Shown piece after piece: positions 10,901-17,528 of a stretch of DNA of 64,000 bases (its first letter is position 1; each line of letters begins with the position of its first letter). The position numbers and the translations under genes were made by a program. The notes under the pieces are model-generated. The model did no database searches and was not told where the DNA came from. It saw only the letters and a list, made by a program, of their open reading frames with translations. This stretch comes from Pontibacter mangrovi (GTDB lineage Bacteria; Bacteroidota; Bacteroidia; Cytophagales; Hymenobacteraceae): the NCBI RefSeq assembly GCF_006385705.1, contig NZ_VFRQ01000005.1, forward strand, positions 332,882-396,881, written 5' to 3'.

Positions 10901-11367
10901 TTGACCTGATCTTCTCTCCGGGCGTGCTCCCGGGAGCACGCATTCAAAAAGTGCTGGTAAACGGGAAAGAGGTAAAGTTCGCACAGGAAGGCAAACCGGA
11001 AAGTATGCAGCTGCGCCTGCAGCCAATCCGCATCACCGGCCAAACCACCGTGGAGATTGTGCAGGAGGGAGGCATAGGCGTCTTGCCTCTCATCAACAAG
11101 CCTGCCCCGGGCGACACGAACAAGGGCGCGAAAATCGTGGGCGAGACCCTGGGCGGAACGAAGTATACCGTAGCCCTGGAAGGCTTATCCGGCAAAACGT
11201 ACCAGTTCGAAGTGCTTTCCAATGATAATGTAAAATCTGTGGCAAACGGCAAGATCCTCCGCAGGAAAGGCAACGTGTATACTATGCAGGCAACCATGCC
11301 GGAAGTCTCCGAGAAGTATGCTACGCAGCAGGTAACGTTCGAATTACAGGAGCAGCCGCGTTTGTGA
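7954..11367 (+). CDS. Large secreted (alpha/alpha)6-barrel glycosidase, GDE/amylo-1,6-glucosidase-like
   Basis: 1137 residues with a signal peptide (about 1-19, ending TYAQ). Residues 25-260 resemble a glutamine-amidotransferase-like/ThuA-type fold (GLVASALPADEQ, FVQNGGNLILSMEA, GKIIAVGAYSY). The centre, from about residue 545, is an (alpha/alpha)6 barrel with PGYAWYFGRDAQWSG near residue 600, DTDRDGLIEITNVGHGWIEGG and YHAGMVWPLFSGFVALAEY, like the glycosidase domain of glycogen-debranching enzyme C-termini and GH63/GH15-type families. The C-terminus is beta-rich. It could act on alpha-glucans, rhamnosides or arabinosides; the substrate is not inferable from sequence alone. It belongs to the upstream hydrolase run by spacing (30 bp) and orientation. 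Confidence 0.75.
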   Translation: MRRPLFILLLALLSTFTYAQKNHPTQQIKIGLVASALPADEQAVVEAFLQDQQDFETVALRLDQLKKGRALKKAGVTHVWLHKLSPDGSTKQEVAAGKTLKEFVQNGGNLILSMEAVRLLNDWGIEKHSFEVKTDTVKDEGFGRPLGFHAFKSHPVFEGLHGGAYPWKAKKDHVIRKIGFFENSLPDTTIAKVIGTEWTYITFHENNKLVLEYTLGKGKIIAVGAYSYFAPANFNTLQLHRFYRNLFRYTAGQIEGIEPRYWNYAAQQVVALESDFPQTGLVQATKWQLPELTLQLEKQQATEDFVSLAGRRMLVMGKQKGGIDEIWSHPFMSFRDVATGVLMKGADSVVWLNELTPAVTISPELLIRKYTINGAVIREITTVAMDKPVAAVHYEWESAAIDKIFIRYTSNFRYMWPYSSKATNSIHFAWSPEMNAAVGSAQGGDLASVMGFSSKPQKYTLGQFDGFKYRNGMYTGKKTDLIQLSGLFSFDAADAQGKLSAYLVAGSEGLDNTLQLYDQESKEFNSLFKKSSAYFANLLRNSLIVTTPDKEFNTGYKWALARTDQFLQETPGLGTSLMAGFGTTARGWGGGQKISGRPGYAWYFGRDAQWSGMAINAYGGHQMVKKALDVFVKYQDLTGKIYHELTSSGAVHYDASDATPLYVVLAAHYLKYSGDLDYIRSIWPSLKKAMDFCYSTDTDRDGLIEITNVGHGWIEGGPLFGAHTEIYLAGSWVAALDAAAYMSGMLENQSLAKGYSQDAANVRQIIDREFWDTKGEYFYNGKMRDGSFMQEETMLSSVPIYFNAVADPAKAAKTTASFSRNDYATDWGLRILPESSDKFNPKAYHAGMVWPLFSGFVALAEYKTGKYVSGFTHTMNNLLLYQHYGLGSAEETLHGSEYKPAGVCYQQGWSETMVLQPVLEGMLGLAPDALANQIAFSPRFPWHWNEVQVDNIQFGEHRASVLMQRTATSTKYDFKYKPDDKGFDLIFSPGVLPGARIQKVLVNGKEVKFAQEGKPESMQLRLQPIRITGQTTVEIVQEGGIGVLPLINKPAPGDTNKGAKIVGETLGGTKYTVALEGLSGKTYQFEVLSNDNVKSVANGKILRRKGNVYTMQATMPEVSEKYATQQVTFELQEQPRL

Positions 11368-11457
11368 AGCCGGATGTTTGTGTATCTTTAGGAGGTGCAT
11401 CGGCTTTTGCCCGGCTCATACTTTAAAAACTTATTATCTGAACCCACTTTTACACTA

Positions 11458-12654
11458 ATGCGCTACATTCTCCTACTCCTCCTTCTTCTGCCGCTCACCC
11501 AACTGCAGGCACAGGAGGCGACCAAAAAATGGTATAAGGGCAACACCCATACCCACTCTTACTGGAGCGATGGGGACGACTTCCCGGAGATGATCATGGA
11601 CTGGTACAAAACTCACGGCTACGACTTTATCTCGCTCTCCGACCACAACACTCTGGCAGCCGGAGAAAAGTGGAAAGCCATCCCGAAGCACCCTTTCCGG
11701 CAACGGCGCTTTGAGGAGTACCTGGAGAAGTATGGCAGCGAGTGGGTCACCTATAAAACGGATTCTGCCGGGCAGATCAGCGTAAAGTTGAAAACCCTGG
11801 AGGAGTACCGGCCTTTGTTCGAGGAAGCGGAAAAGTTCCTGATCATACAGGCTGAGGAGGTGTCGGACGGCTATGATGGCAAGCCGATCCACATGGGGGC
11901 CATCAATGTAAAGGAAGTGATCAAACCGCAGGGAGGCAACAGCGTGGCCGAGGTGATGCAGAACAACCTGGACGCGGTGTATGCGCAGCGGGAGCGAACC
12001 GGTCAGCCGATGTTTGCCCACATCAACCACCCTAACTTTGGCTGGGCGATAAAGCTGGAGGACATGGCGCACCTGAAAGGCGATCGCTTTTTTGAAGTAT
12101 ACAACGGCCACCCGCACGTGCACAACTACGGCGATTCCACCACGATGGGCATGGAAGAGCTTTGGGACAGGTTGCTTATACTTTACCTGCACCAGGGCGA
12201 GCCGCTTTTGTACGGTTTAGCCACCGATGACGCGCATAATTATCTGAAGAGCGGCGCTGGCCTGTCGAACCCTGGGCGCGGGTGGCTTATGGTGAAGGCC
12301 ACGGATCTATCGGCAGCGGCCCTTATCGAGGCCATGGAGCAAGGCGATTTTTACGCCACAACCGGTGTGGAACTGGAGGATGTCCGCTTCCGCAAAAACG
12401 CGTTGGAGGTTTCGGTGAAGCCTGAAGCTGGTGTCAGCTACACCATCCAGTTTTGGGGAGCAAAGAAAACGGCCGATGGCAAAGAGCAGGGCGGTGCGTT
12501 GCTGAAGGAGGTGCAAGGCAGTCACGCAAAGTATAAACTGCGGAAAAAAGACCTGTACGTACGGGCAAAAGTCATCTCCTCCAAACCCAAAGAAAACCCC
12601 TACCAGGCAGGCGACATGGAGACAGCCTGGGTGCAACCGGTTACAGCCCGCTAA
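11458..12654 (+). CDS. Secreted PHP-domain metal-dependent phosphoesterase-like protein
   Basis: A 398-residue protein starting at the ATG that opens a good signal peptide (MRYILLLLLLLPLTQLQAQ); an in-frame start 63 bp upstream would place a polar segment ahead of it and is less likely. The PHP metal-site motifs are present: GNTHTHSYWSDGDD, ISLSDHNTL, AEEVSD, HINHPNFGW and LATDDAHNY. PHP domains hydrolyse phosphoesters with a di- or trinuclear metal centre; secreted Bacteroidota versions often lie in polysaccharide-use loci with unknown substrates. A C-terminal beta module (about 300-398) follows the barrel. It comes 90 bp after the GDE-like gene and 123 bp before galK. Confidence 0.82.
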   Translation: MRYILLLLLLLPLTQLQAQEATKKWYKGNTHTHSYWSDGDDFPEMIMDWYKTHGYDFISLSDHNTLAAGEKWKAIPKHPFRQRRFEEYLEKYGSEWVTYKTDSAGQISVKLKTLEEYRPLFEEAEKFLIIQAEEVSDGYDGKPIHMGAINVKEVIKPQGGNSVAEVMQNNLDAVYAQRERTGQPMFAHINHPNFGWAIKLEDMAHLKGDRFFEVYNGHPHVHNYGDSTTMGMEELWDRLLILYLHQGEPLLYGLATDDAHNYLKSGAGLSNPGRGWLMVKATDLSAAALIEAMEQGDFYATTGVELEDVRFRKNALEVSVKPEAGVSYTIQFWGAKKTADGKEQGGALLKEVQGSHAKYKLRKKDLYVRAKVISSKPKENPYQAGDMETAWVQPVTAR

Positions 12655-12742
12655 GTATAACTGGGTTTTTTGCGTTTTGTGCAAAGAATACGCAGCTGCT
12701 GTTTCTATTGCTAAGGTAATTTAATTATACTGACATGGAGGC

Positions 12743-12750
12743 TATATTTG
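12743..12750 (+). promoter_or_regulatory. Bacteroidota -7 box upstream of galK
   Basis: TATATTTG matches the TAnnTTTG consensus of Bacteroidota primary-sigma promoters and lies 28 bp before the galK ATG, giving a leader of about 23 nt. This also argues against a TTG start inside the box. No convincing -33 element was seen. Confidence 0.5.
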
Positions 12751-12777
12751 CAGACCTTCCGTTATACGTTACAAGCG

Positions 12778-13938
12778 ATGCTACAAGAGATTAAAGATAA
12801 ATTTAAAGAACTGTACAACCAGGAGCCGACCATCGTTCGCTCGCCGGGCCGCGTGAACCTGATCGGCGAACACACCGACTACAACAACGGCTTTGTGCTG
12901 CCCGCCGCCATCAACAAAGAAATATACTTTGCCGTGGCGCCCAACAACACCAACACCTTCCGCGCCTACGCCTACGACCTGGAGCAGGGGGCGGAGTTTG
13001 ACCTGAGCCAGGTGCAGCCATCCAACATAAGCTGGGCCAATTACCTGTTGGGCGTGATTGCGCAGCTGCAGCAGGCTGGCTACGAGGTGAAAGGCTTTGA
13101 CCTGGTCTACGGCGGCAACATCCCGATAGGGGCCGGGCTTTCTTCGTCGGCGGCTGTGGAGTGCGGACTGGCCTATGCGCTGAACCACATCTTCAGATAT
13201 AACATCCCGAAGCTCGACCTGGTGAAGATGGCGCAGCTGGCCGAGCACGAATATGCGGGCGTAAAGTGCGGCATCATGGACCAGTTCGCCAGCATGTATG
13301 GCCGCCGCGACCACGCCGTGAAACTCGACTGTCGCTCCCTCGACTTTGATTACTACCACCTGGAGATGGCCGATTACCGCATTGTGCTCTGCGATACACA
13401 GGTGAAGCATAACCTGGCCTCGTCGGAGTATAACACCTGCCGCCAGGAGTGCGAGGCCGGTGTGGCGCACCTGCAGCGCCACTACCCGGAGGTGAACAGC
13501 CTGCGTGACGTGACCGTACCGATGCTGGAGCTGCACCAGGAGGAGTTCGACCCCACGGTGTACAAGCGCTGCACCTACGTGGTGCACGAGAACCTGCGGG
13601 TGGAGGAGGCTTGCCAGGCGCTGGAGCAGGGCGATATGAAGTCCTTTGGAGAGAAAATGTTCGCTTCGCACCGCGGCCTGCAGCACAAGTACGAGGTGAG
13701 CTGCGAGGAACTGGATTTCCTGGTGGACCAGGCACGGGAGATGGACGCGGTGCTGGGCGCACGCATGATGGGCGGCGGCTTTGGCGGCTGCACCATCAAC
13801 CTGGTGAAGCTGGAGGCGCTGGAGGAGTTCATCCAACGTATGGAAGAAGCCTATAAACTGCAGTTCGGCATCCACCTCAAAACCTACGTGGCCGAGATCG
13901 TGGACGGCAGCAGCCTGGTGGAGCCAGGGCAAGTGTAA
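12778..13938 (+). CDS. galK: Galactokinase
   Basis: A 386-residue GHMP kinase that phosphorylates alpha-D-galactose at C1 with ATP in the Leloir pathway. The galactokinase signature RSPGRVNLIGEHTDYNNGF is near the N-terminus, the ATP loop IPIGAGLSSSAAVECG around residue 120, and the third GHMP motif MMGGGFGGCTINLV near residue 335. Length is normal for the family. The ATG at 12778 was chosen because the upstream in-frame TTG lies inside the probable -7 box. It leads a galK-galT-symporter unit in which a repeat-filled gap of 186 bp separates galK from galT, so galT may also have its own promoter. Confidence 0.96.
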   Translation: MLQEIKDKFKELYNQEPTIVRSPGRVNLIGEHTDYNNGFVLPAAINKEIYFAVAPNNTNTFRAYAYDLEQGAEFDLSQVQPSNISWANYLLGVIAQLQQAGYEVKGFDLVYGGNIPIGAGLSSSAAVECGLAYALNHIFRYNIPKLDLVKMAQLAEHEYAGVKCGIMDQFASMYGRRDHAVKLDCRSLDFDYYHLEMADYRIVLCDTQVKHNLASSEYNTCRQECEAGVAHLQRHYPEVNSLRDVTVPMLELHQEEFDPTVYKRCTYVVHENLRVEEACQALEQGDMKSFGEKMFASHRGLQHKYEVSCEELDFLVDQAREMDAVLGARMMGGGFGGCTINLVKLEALEEFIQRMEEAYKLQFGIHLKTYVAEIVDGSSLVEPGQV

Positions 13939-13960
13939 GGTGTAAAGTCTAAATTCGATT

Positions 13961-14039
13961 AACCCGCCCCTAACCCCTCCAGGGAGGGGAAAAGATTACT
14001 CGTGTACAAATTCCCCTCTTGGGAGGGGCGGGGGTGGGT
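13961..14039. repeat. CCCCTCC-type intergenic inverted repeat (galK-galT)
   Basis: A left arm rich in CCCGCCCCTAACCCCTCC and AGGGAGGGGAA (13961-13991) faces a partly complementary right arm with TTCCCCTCTTGGGAGGGG (14011-14028) followed by CGGGGGTGGGT. Similar blocks occur at 26753-26920, 34155-34181, 38872-38958, 43499-43534 and 43767-43805, so this is a dispersed repeat family. Confidence 0.7.
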
Positions 14040-14124
14040 AAATGCGCATCATAGCAGTAGCAAATTATAATTTGAGTTATCCAGTTGAAGCCCTTTTCTG
14101 GCATCAATACAAAAGAAAATAAAA

Positions 14125-15153
14125 ATGCCTGATTTTGATTTAGCGGAACATCCGCACAGAAGATACAACCCCCTGACCGGAGAGTGGGTGCTGGTGTCGC
14201 CGCACCGGGCCAAGCGCCCGTGGCAGGGGCAGGAGGAGGAGCAAAGCTGCGATACCCGACCCGAATATGACCCCGGCTGTTACCTTTGCCCCACCAACAC
14301 CCGCGCAGGCGGCGAGCAGAACCCGGACTACGGATCTACTTTTGTCTTCAACAACGACTTTGGTGCACTGCAGGCCGAAACACCGGAGGGAGCTTATGTG
14401 TTAGGCGATCTGATCCGGGCGGAGAGTGAGCGCGGTATCTGTCGGGTCATCTGTTTCTCGCCGCGACACGACCTCACGCTGGCCGACATGGAGCCCGAAG
14501 ATATCCGGAAGGTGGTGGACCTGTGGCAGCGGGAGTATGCCGAGCTGGGCAGCAAGGATTTCATCAACTACGTGCAGATCTTCGAGAACAAGGGCTCGAT
14601 CATGGGCTGCAGCAACCCGCACCCGCACGGGCAGATCTGGGCGCAGAGCACCGTGCCCGTAGAGCCAGCCAAGGAGACAAAACAGCAGCATTTATACTTT
14701 GAGCACCACCACCGCAGCCTCCTGGCCGATTACCTGAAGCTTGAACTGGAGACGCGCGAGCGGGTGGTGGCGGAGAACGAGCACTTCGTGGCGCTGGTGC
14801 CTTTCTGGGCGGTGTGGCCTTTCGAGACCATCGTGATCAGCAAGCGCCATTTTCAGCATATCGGGCAGATGGGAGAGGAGGAGAAAAACGGCTACAGCCA
14901 GATCATCAAAACCGTGACCGCCACTTACGACCGCGTGTTCGGCGTGTCGTTCCCGTACTCTTCCGGCATTCACCAGAGTCCAACCGACGGGCAGGAGTAC
15001 CCGGGCTGGCACTTCCACATGCACTTTTACCCGCCGCTGCTGCGCTCTGCCACCGTGAAGAAGTTTATGGTGGGCTACGAGATGATGGGAAACCCGCAGC
15101 GCGACATCACACCGGAAGCCGCGGCCGACATGCTCCGCAGCCTAGTGCGGTAA
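14125..15153 (+). CDS. galT: UDP-glucose--hexose-1-phosphate uridylyltransferase
   Basis: 342 residues; transfers UMP between UDP-glucose and galactose-1-phosphate through a covalent uridylyl-histidine. The HIT-type catalytic segment [12 protein letters not shown] lies near residue 165. [21 protein letters not shown] at the N-terminus and [27 protein letters not shown] at the C-terminus are diagnostic, as is the [12 protein letters not shown] zinc-type loop. Length matches the class I enzyme. It follows galK and precedes the sugar symporter, completing galactose entry into UDP-sugar metabolism; no galE was seen in the window. Confidence 0.97.
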   Translation: MPDFDLAEHPHRRYNPLTGEWVLVSPHRAKRPWQGQEEEQSCDTRPEYDPGCYLCPTNTRAGGEQNPDYGSTFVFNNDFGALQAETPEGAYVLGDLIRAESERGICRVICFSPRHDLTLADMEPEDIRKVVDLWQREYAELGSKDFINYVQIFENKGSIMGCSNPHPHGQIWAQSTVPVEPAKETKQQHLYFEHHHRSLLADYLKLELETRERVVAENEHFVALVPFWAVWPFETIVISKRHFQHIGQMGEEEKNGYSQIIKTVTATYDRVFGVSFPYSSGIHQSPTDGQEYPGWHFHMHFYPPLLRSATVKKFMVGYEMMGNPQRDITPEAAADMLRSLVR

Positions 15154-15293
15154 GTATACTTTATGTAGCCCAAAGCCATTTGTTCTCACCAAAGGATGAA
15201 TGGCTTTTGGTTTAGCACAGAGTATAAAAAAGACAGACATATAAGTAAATTAAAACTAATATTATATATTAGCTATCCAAAAACCGTTAATCC

Positions 15294-16871
15294 ATGAATT
15301 TTTCTACACTCGACTTTATTGTCTTCATCGGGTACTGTGTGCTCATCATTGTGGTGGGTATTCTGGTTTCCCGCGAGAAGAAGGGGCATACCAAGAACTC
15401 CACCGACTACTTCCTGGCCAGCAAATCGCTGCCTTGGTGGGCGATCGGTGCCTCGCTCATTGCTTCCAACATCTCGGCAGAGCAGTTTATCGGGATGTCC
15501 GGCTCCGGCTTCGCGATCGGTTTGGGCATTGCCAGCTACGAGTTTATGGCGGCAGCCACGCTTATCATCGTAGCGAAGTTTTTCCTCCCGATCTATATAA
15601 AAGAGGGCATTTTTACGATGCCGCAGTTCCTGAAGCTGCGCTACGACGACCGCATCCGGACCAGTCTGGCCATTTTCTGGATCATGCTCTACATTTTCGT
15701 GAACCTGACTACCGTGCTATACTTGTCGGCGCTGGCGCTGAGCGTGGTGCTGGAGGTAAGCACCACAACGGCCATTATTGGCCTAGCGGTGATAGCCGTG
15801 GCTTATTCTGTGTACGGCGGCCTGAAAGCCGTAGCCTGGACAGACGTAATCCAGGTGATCTTCCTGATCATGGGTGGTTTGGTTACCACCTACCTGGCGC
15901 TGGATGCCGTGAGCGGTGGAGCCGGACCATTTCAGGGCATGAGCATGCTGCTGCAGAAGGCTCCTGAGAAGTTCGATATGATCCTGTCGGAGGAGAACCC
16001 GTTTTACAAAGACCTGCCCGGCATAACCGTGCTGGTGGGTGGTATGTGGATCGCCAACATTAGCTACTGGGGCTTTAACCAGTACATCGTGCAGCGTGCC
16101 TTGGCTGCCAAAAGCGTAAAAGAAGTACAGTGGGGGCTGGTGTTTGCGGCTTTCCTGAAGCTGTTGATTCCATTGGTAGTGGTAATTCCGGGTATTGCGG
16201 CCTTTGTGCTGAACGCTGAGATCAGCCGTTACGATGAGGCTTACCCTTGGCTGTTGGGCCACCTGGTGCCAACCGGTATAAAAGGCCTGGCCTTTGCCGC
16301 GCTTATCGCTGCCGCCCTGTCATCGCTTAGCTCCATGATGAACTCTACCGCTACTATCTTTACAATGGACATCTACAAATCTCACCTAAAGCCGGACGCT
16401 ACCGAAAACCAGATGGTAATGGTGGGCCGACTCGTGAGTTTGGTGGCTATCGTGATTGCGGTGCTGGTAGCAGAGCCGCTGTTGGGCGGCGAGGAACAGA
16501 TCTTCCAGTTCATTCAGAAGTATACCGGCTATGTGAGCCCGGGTATTGTGGTGCTGTTCCTGTTCGGCCTGTTCTGGAAAAGAGCCACCTCTAACGCAGC
16601 CCTGGCAACAGCCATTGCCTCTGTGCCTTTCAGTATCATCATCGATATGCTGTTCCCGACTATGCCATTCCTGGATCAGATGGGCCTGGTATTCCTGTTG
16701 CTGGCAGCGCTGATGGTGGCGATATCACTGTTCGAGAACAACGTGCGTGGCAAGTTTCCGGAGAATACGGTGGTTATTGAGAAGGAGCTGTTTAAAACCG
16801 ACAGCATCTTTAACGTTGCCTCCATGGCCATTGTGCTGGTGCTGGCGGCCATCTACATTATTTTCTGGTAG
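15294..16871 (+). CDS. Sodium/sugar symporter, SSS family (SglT-like)
   Basis: A 525-residue inner-membrane protein with about 14 predicted hydrophobic segments. SSS-family features include SNISAEQFIGMSGSGFAIGL in the first core helices, PIYIKEGIFTMPQFLKLRYDDRIR, VYGGLKAVAWTDVIQ and the Na2-site-type ALIAAALSSLSSMMNSTATIFTMD segment. The closest recognisable type is the Vibrio-type Na+/galactose transporter, and linkage to galK/galT supports galactose or glucose uptake. It starts 140 bp after galT; the leader is AT-rich and could hold a separate promoter. A strong bidirectional terminator follows. Confidence 0.92.
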   Translation: MNFSTLDFIVFIGYCVLIIVVGILVSREKKGHTKNSTDYFLASKSLPWWAIGASLIASNISAEQFIGMSGSGFAIGLGIASYEFMAAATLIIVAKFFLPIYIKEGIFTMPQFLKLRYDDRIRTSLAIFWIMLYIFVNLTTVLYLSALALSVVLEVSTTTAIIGLAVIAVAYSVYGGLKAVAWTDVIQVIFLIMGGLVTTYLALDAVSGGAGPFQGMSMLLQKAPEKFDMILSEENPFYKDLPGITVLVGGMWIANISYWGFNQYIVQRALAAKSVKEVQWGLVFAAFLKLLIPLVVVIPGIAAFVLNAEISRYDEAYPWLLGHLVPTGIKGLAFAALIAAALSSLSSMMNSTATIFTMDIYKSHLKPDATENQMVMVGRLVSLVAIVIAVLVAEPLLGGEEQIFQFIQKYTGYVSPGIVVLFLFGLFWKRATSNAALATAIASVPFSIIIDMLFPTMPFLDQMGLVFLLLAALMVAISLFENNVRGKFPENTVVIEKELFKTDSIFNVASMAIVLVLAAIYIIFW

Positions 16872-16903
16872 AAAAGTATAGTTTACCTGGGGCAGCTTGT
16901 CCC

Positions 16904-16949
16904 AAAAACAGCAACAGCCGGTGTAAACGCACCGGCTGTTGCTGTTTTT
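16904..16949 (+). terminator. Bidirectional intrinsic terminator after the galactose unit
   Basis: A 17-bp perfect stem, AACAGCAACAGCCGGTG (16907-16923) with its complement (16930-16946), has a 6-nt loop. It is flanked by an A-run on the left and a T-run on the right, so it can stop both the symporter transcript and the convergent small lipoprotein gene. Confidence 0.9.
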
Positions 16950-16989
16950 GCAGGGCCATACATTAAATAAAGGCTGAACCTCAAAGAGG

Positions 16990-17205
16990 CTACTGCTGCT
17001 GTTTTTCTATTGTTTTGCGGGAAACGGTATCCACGTCAAGGCGCTTGTTCGTGCCTGAGTCCAACTCTACCTGGGGCGTGATCTTCTCGCCGGCACCGAT
17101 CTCTACCGGTTCGTCTGCAGTTGTTTCACGCTCTGTAGTGTTGTCTGCAGTGTTGTTGCAGGCAAAGGCGATGGTTGCCAGGAGAATCAAGAAAGTCTTT
17201 TTCAT
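16990..17205 (-). CDS. Small predicted lipoprotein
   Basis: 71 residues from the ATG at 17205; an ATG 27 bp upstream would add a polar leader before the signal peptide. MKKTFLILLATIAFACNNT is a typical SPII signal with a lipobox at AFAC, followed by a Thr/Glu-rich tether and the segment EIGAGEKITPQVELDSG. No known domain. It probably sits in the cell envelope. It converges on the galactose unit across a shared terminator. Confidence 0.6.
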   Translation of the reverse strand: MKKTFLILLATIAFACNNTADNTTERETTADEPVEIGAGEKITPQVELDSGTNKRLDVDTVSRKTIEKQQQ

Positions 17206-17458
17206 TATTTCTCTTCTTTGGTTCTGGCTCATTCTAACGCAGTGTCAAAAGTATATGTTGTACATAGCTAATATACAGTAACTTGCAGGTATGGCCCGGC
17301 TGCCACTGGTTATACTTGAAGAGGCGTTTTGATAAGTATAACACCAACCGGTGCACCATAGAACATATGATCCTACTGGCAGATTCTCTTAAGGCTGCCG
17401 GAAAGTATAAGTTCCTACGCAACTTATAGTTGATCGTGCTATAAGTATAAAGAGTAGC

Positions 17459-17503
17459 AAAAAAAAGCCGCACTTCGCGCCTGGAGCGGCGCAAAGTGCG
17501 GCT
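17459..17503 (-). terminator. Intrinsic terminator of norZ
   Basis: AGCCGCACTT (17466-17475) pairs with AAGTGCGGCT (17494-17503), with further GC pairing inside. On the minus strand the stem is followed by a run of T residues. It lies 25 bp past the norZ stop. Confidence 0.85.
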
Positions 17504-17528
17504 TGTGTACATCTAACTAAAACGTGCT

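Noticed and set aside
12781..13932. 383-codon open frame antisense to galK
   Set aside because: It mirrors galK over its full length; the translated protein is His/Val/Gln-rich without any domain, typical of the antisense frame of a GC-rich gene.
15169..15210. CCAAAGCCATT/AATGGCTTTTGG pair after galT as a terminator
   Set aside because: The stem has a bulge, an 18-nt loop and only three T after it; too weak.
17234..17512. 92-codon minus-strand frame in the gap before norZ's terminator
   Set aside because: Composition is irregular (Tyr/Arg/Leu-rich, no signal or domain) and it covers the norZ terminator hairpin.
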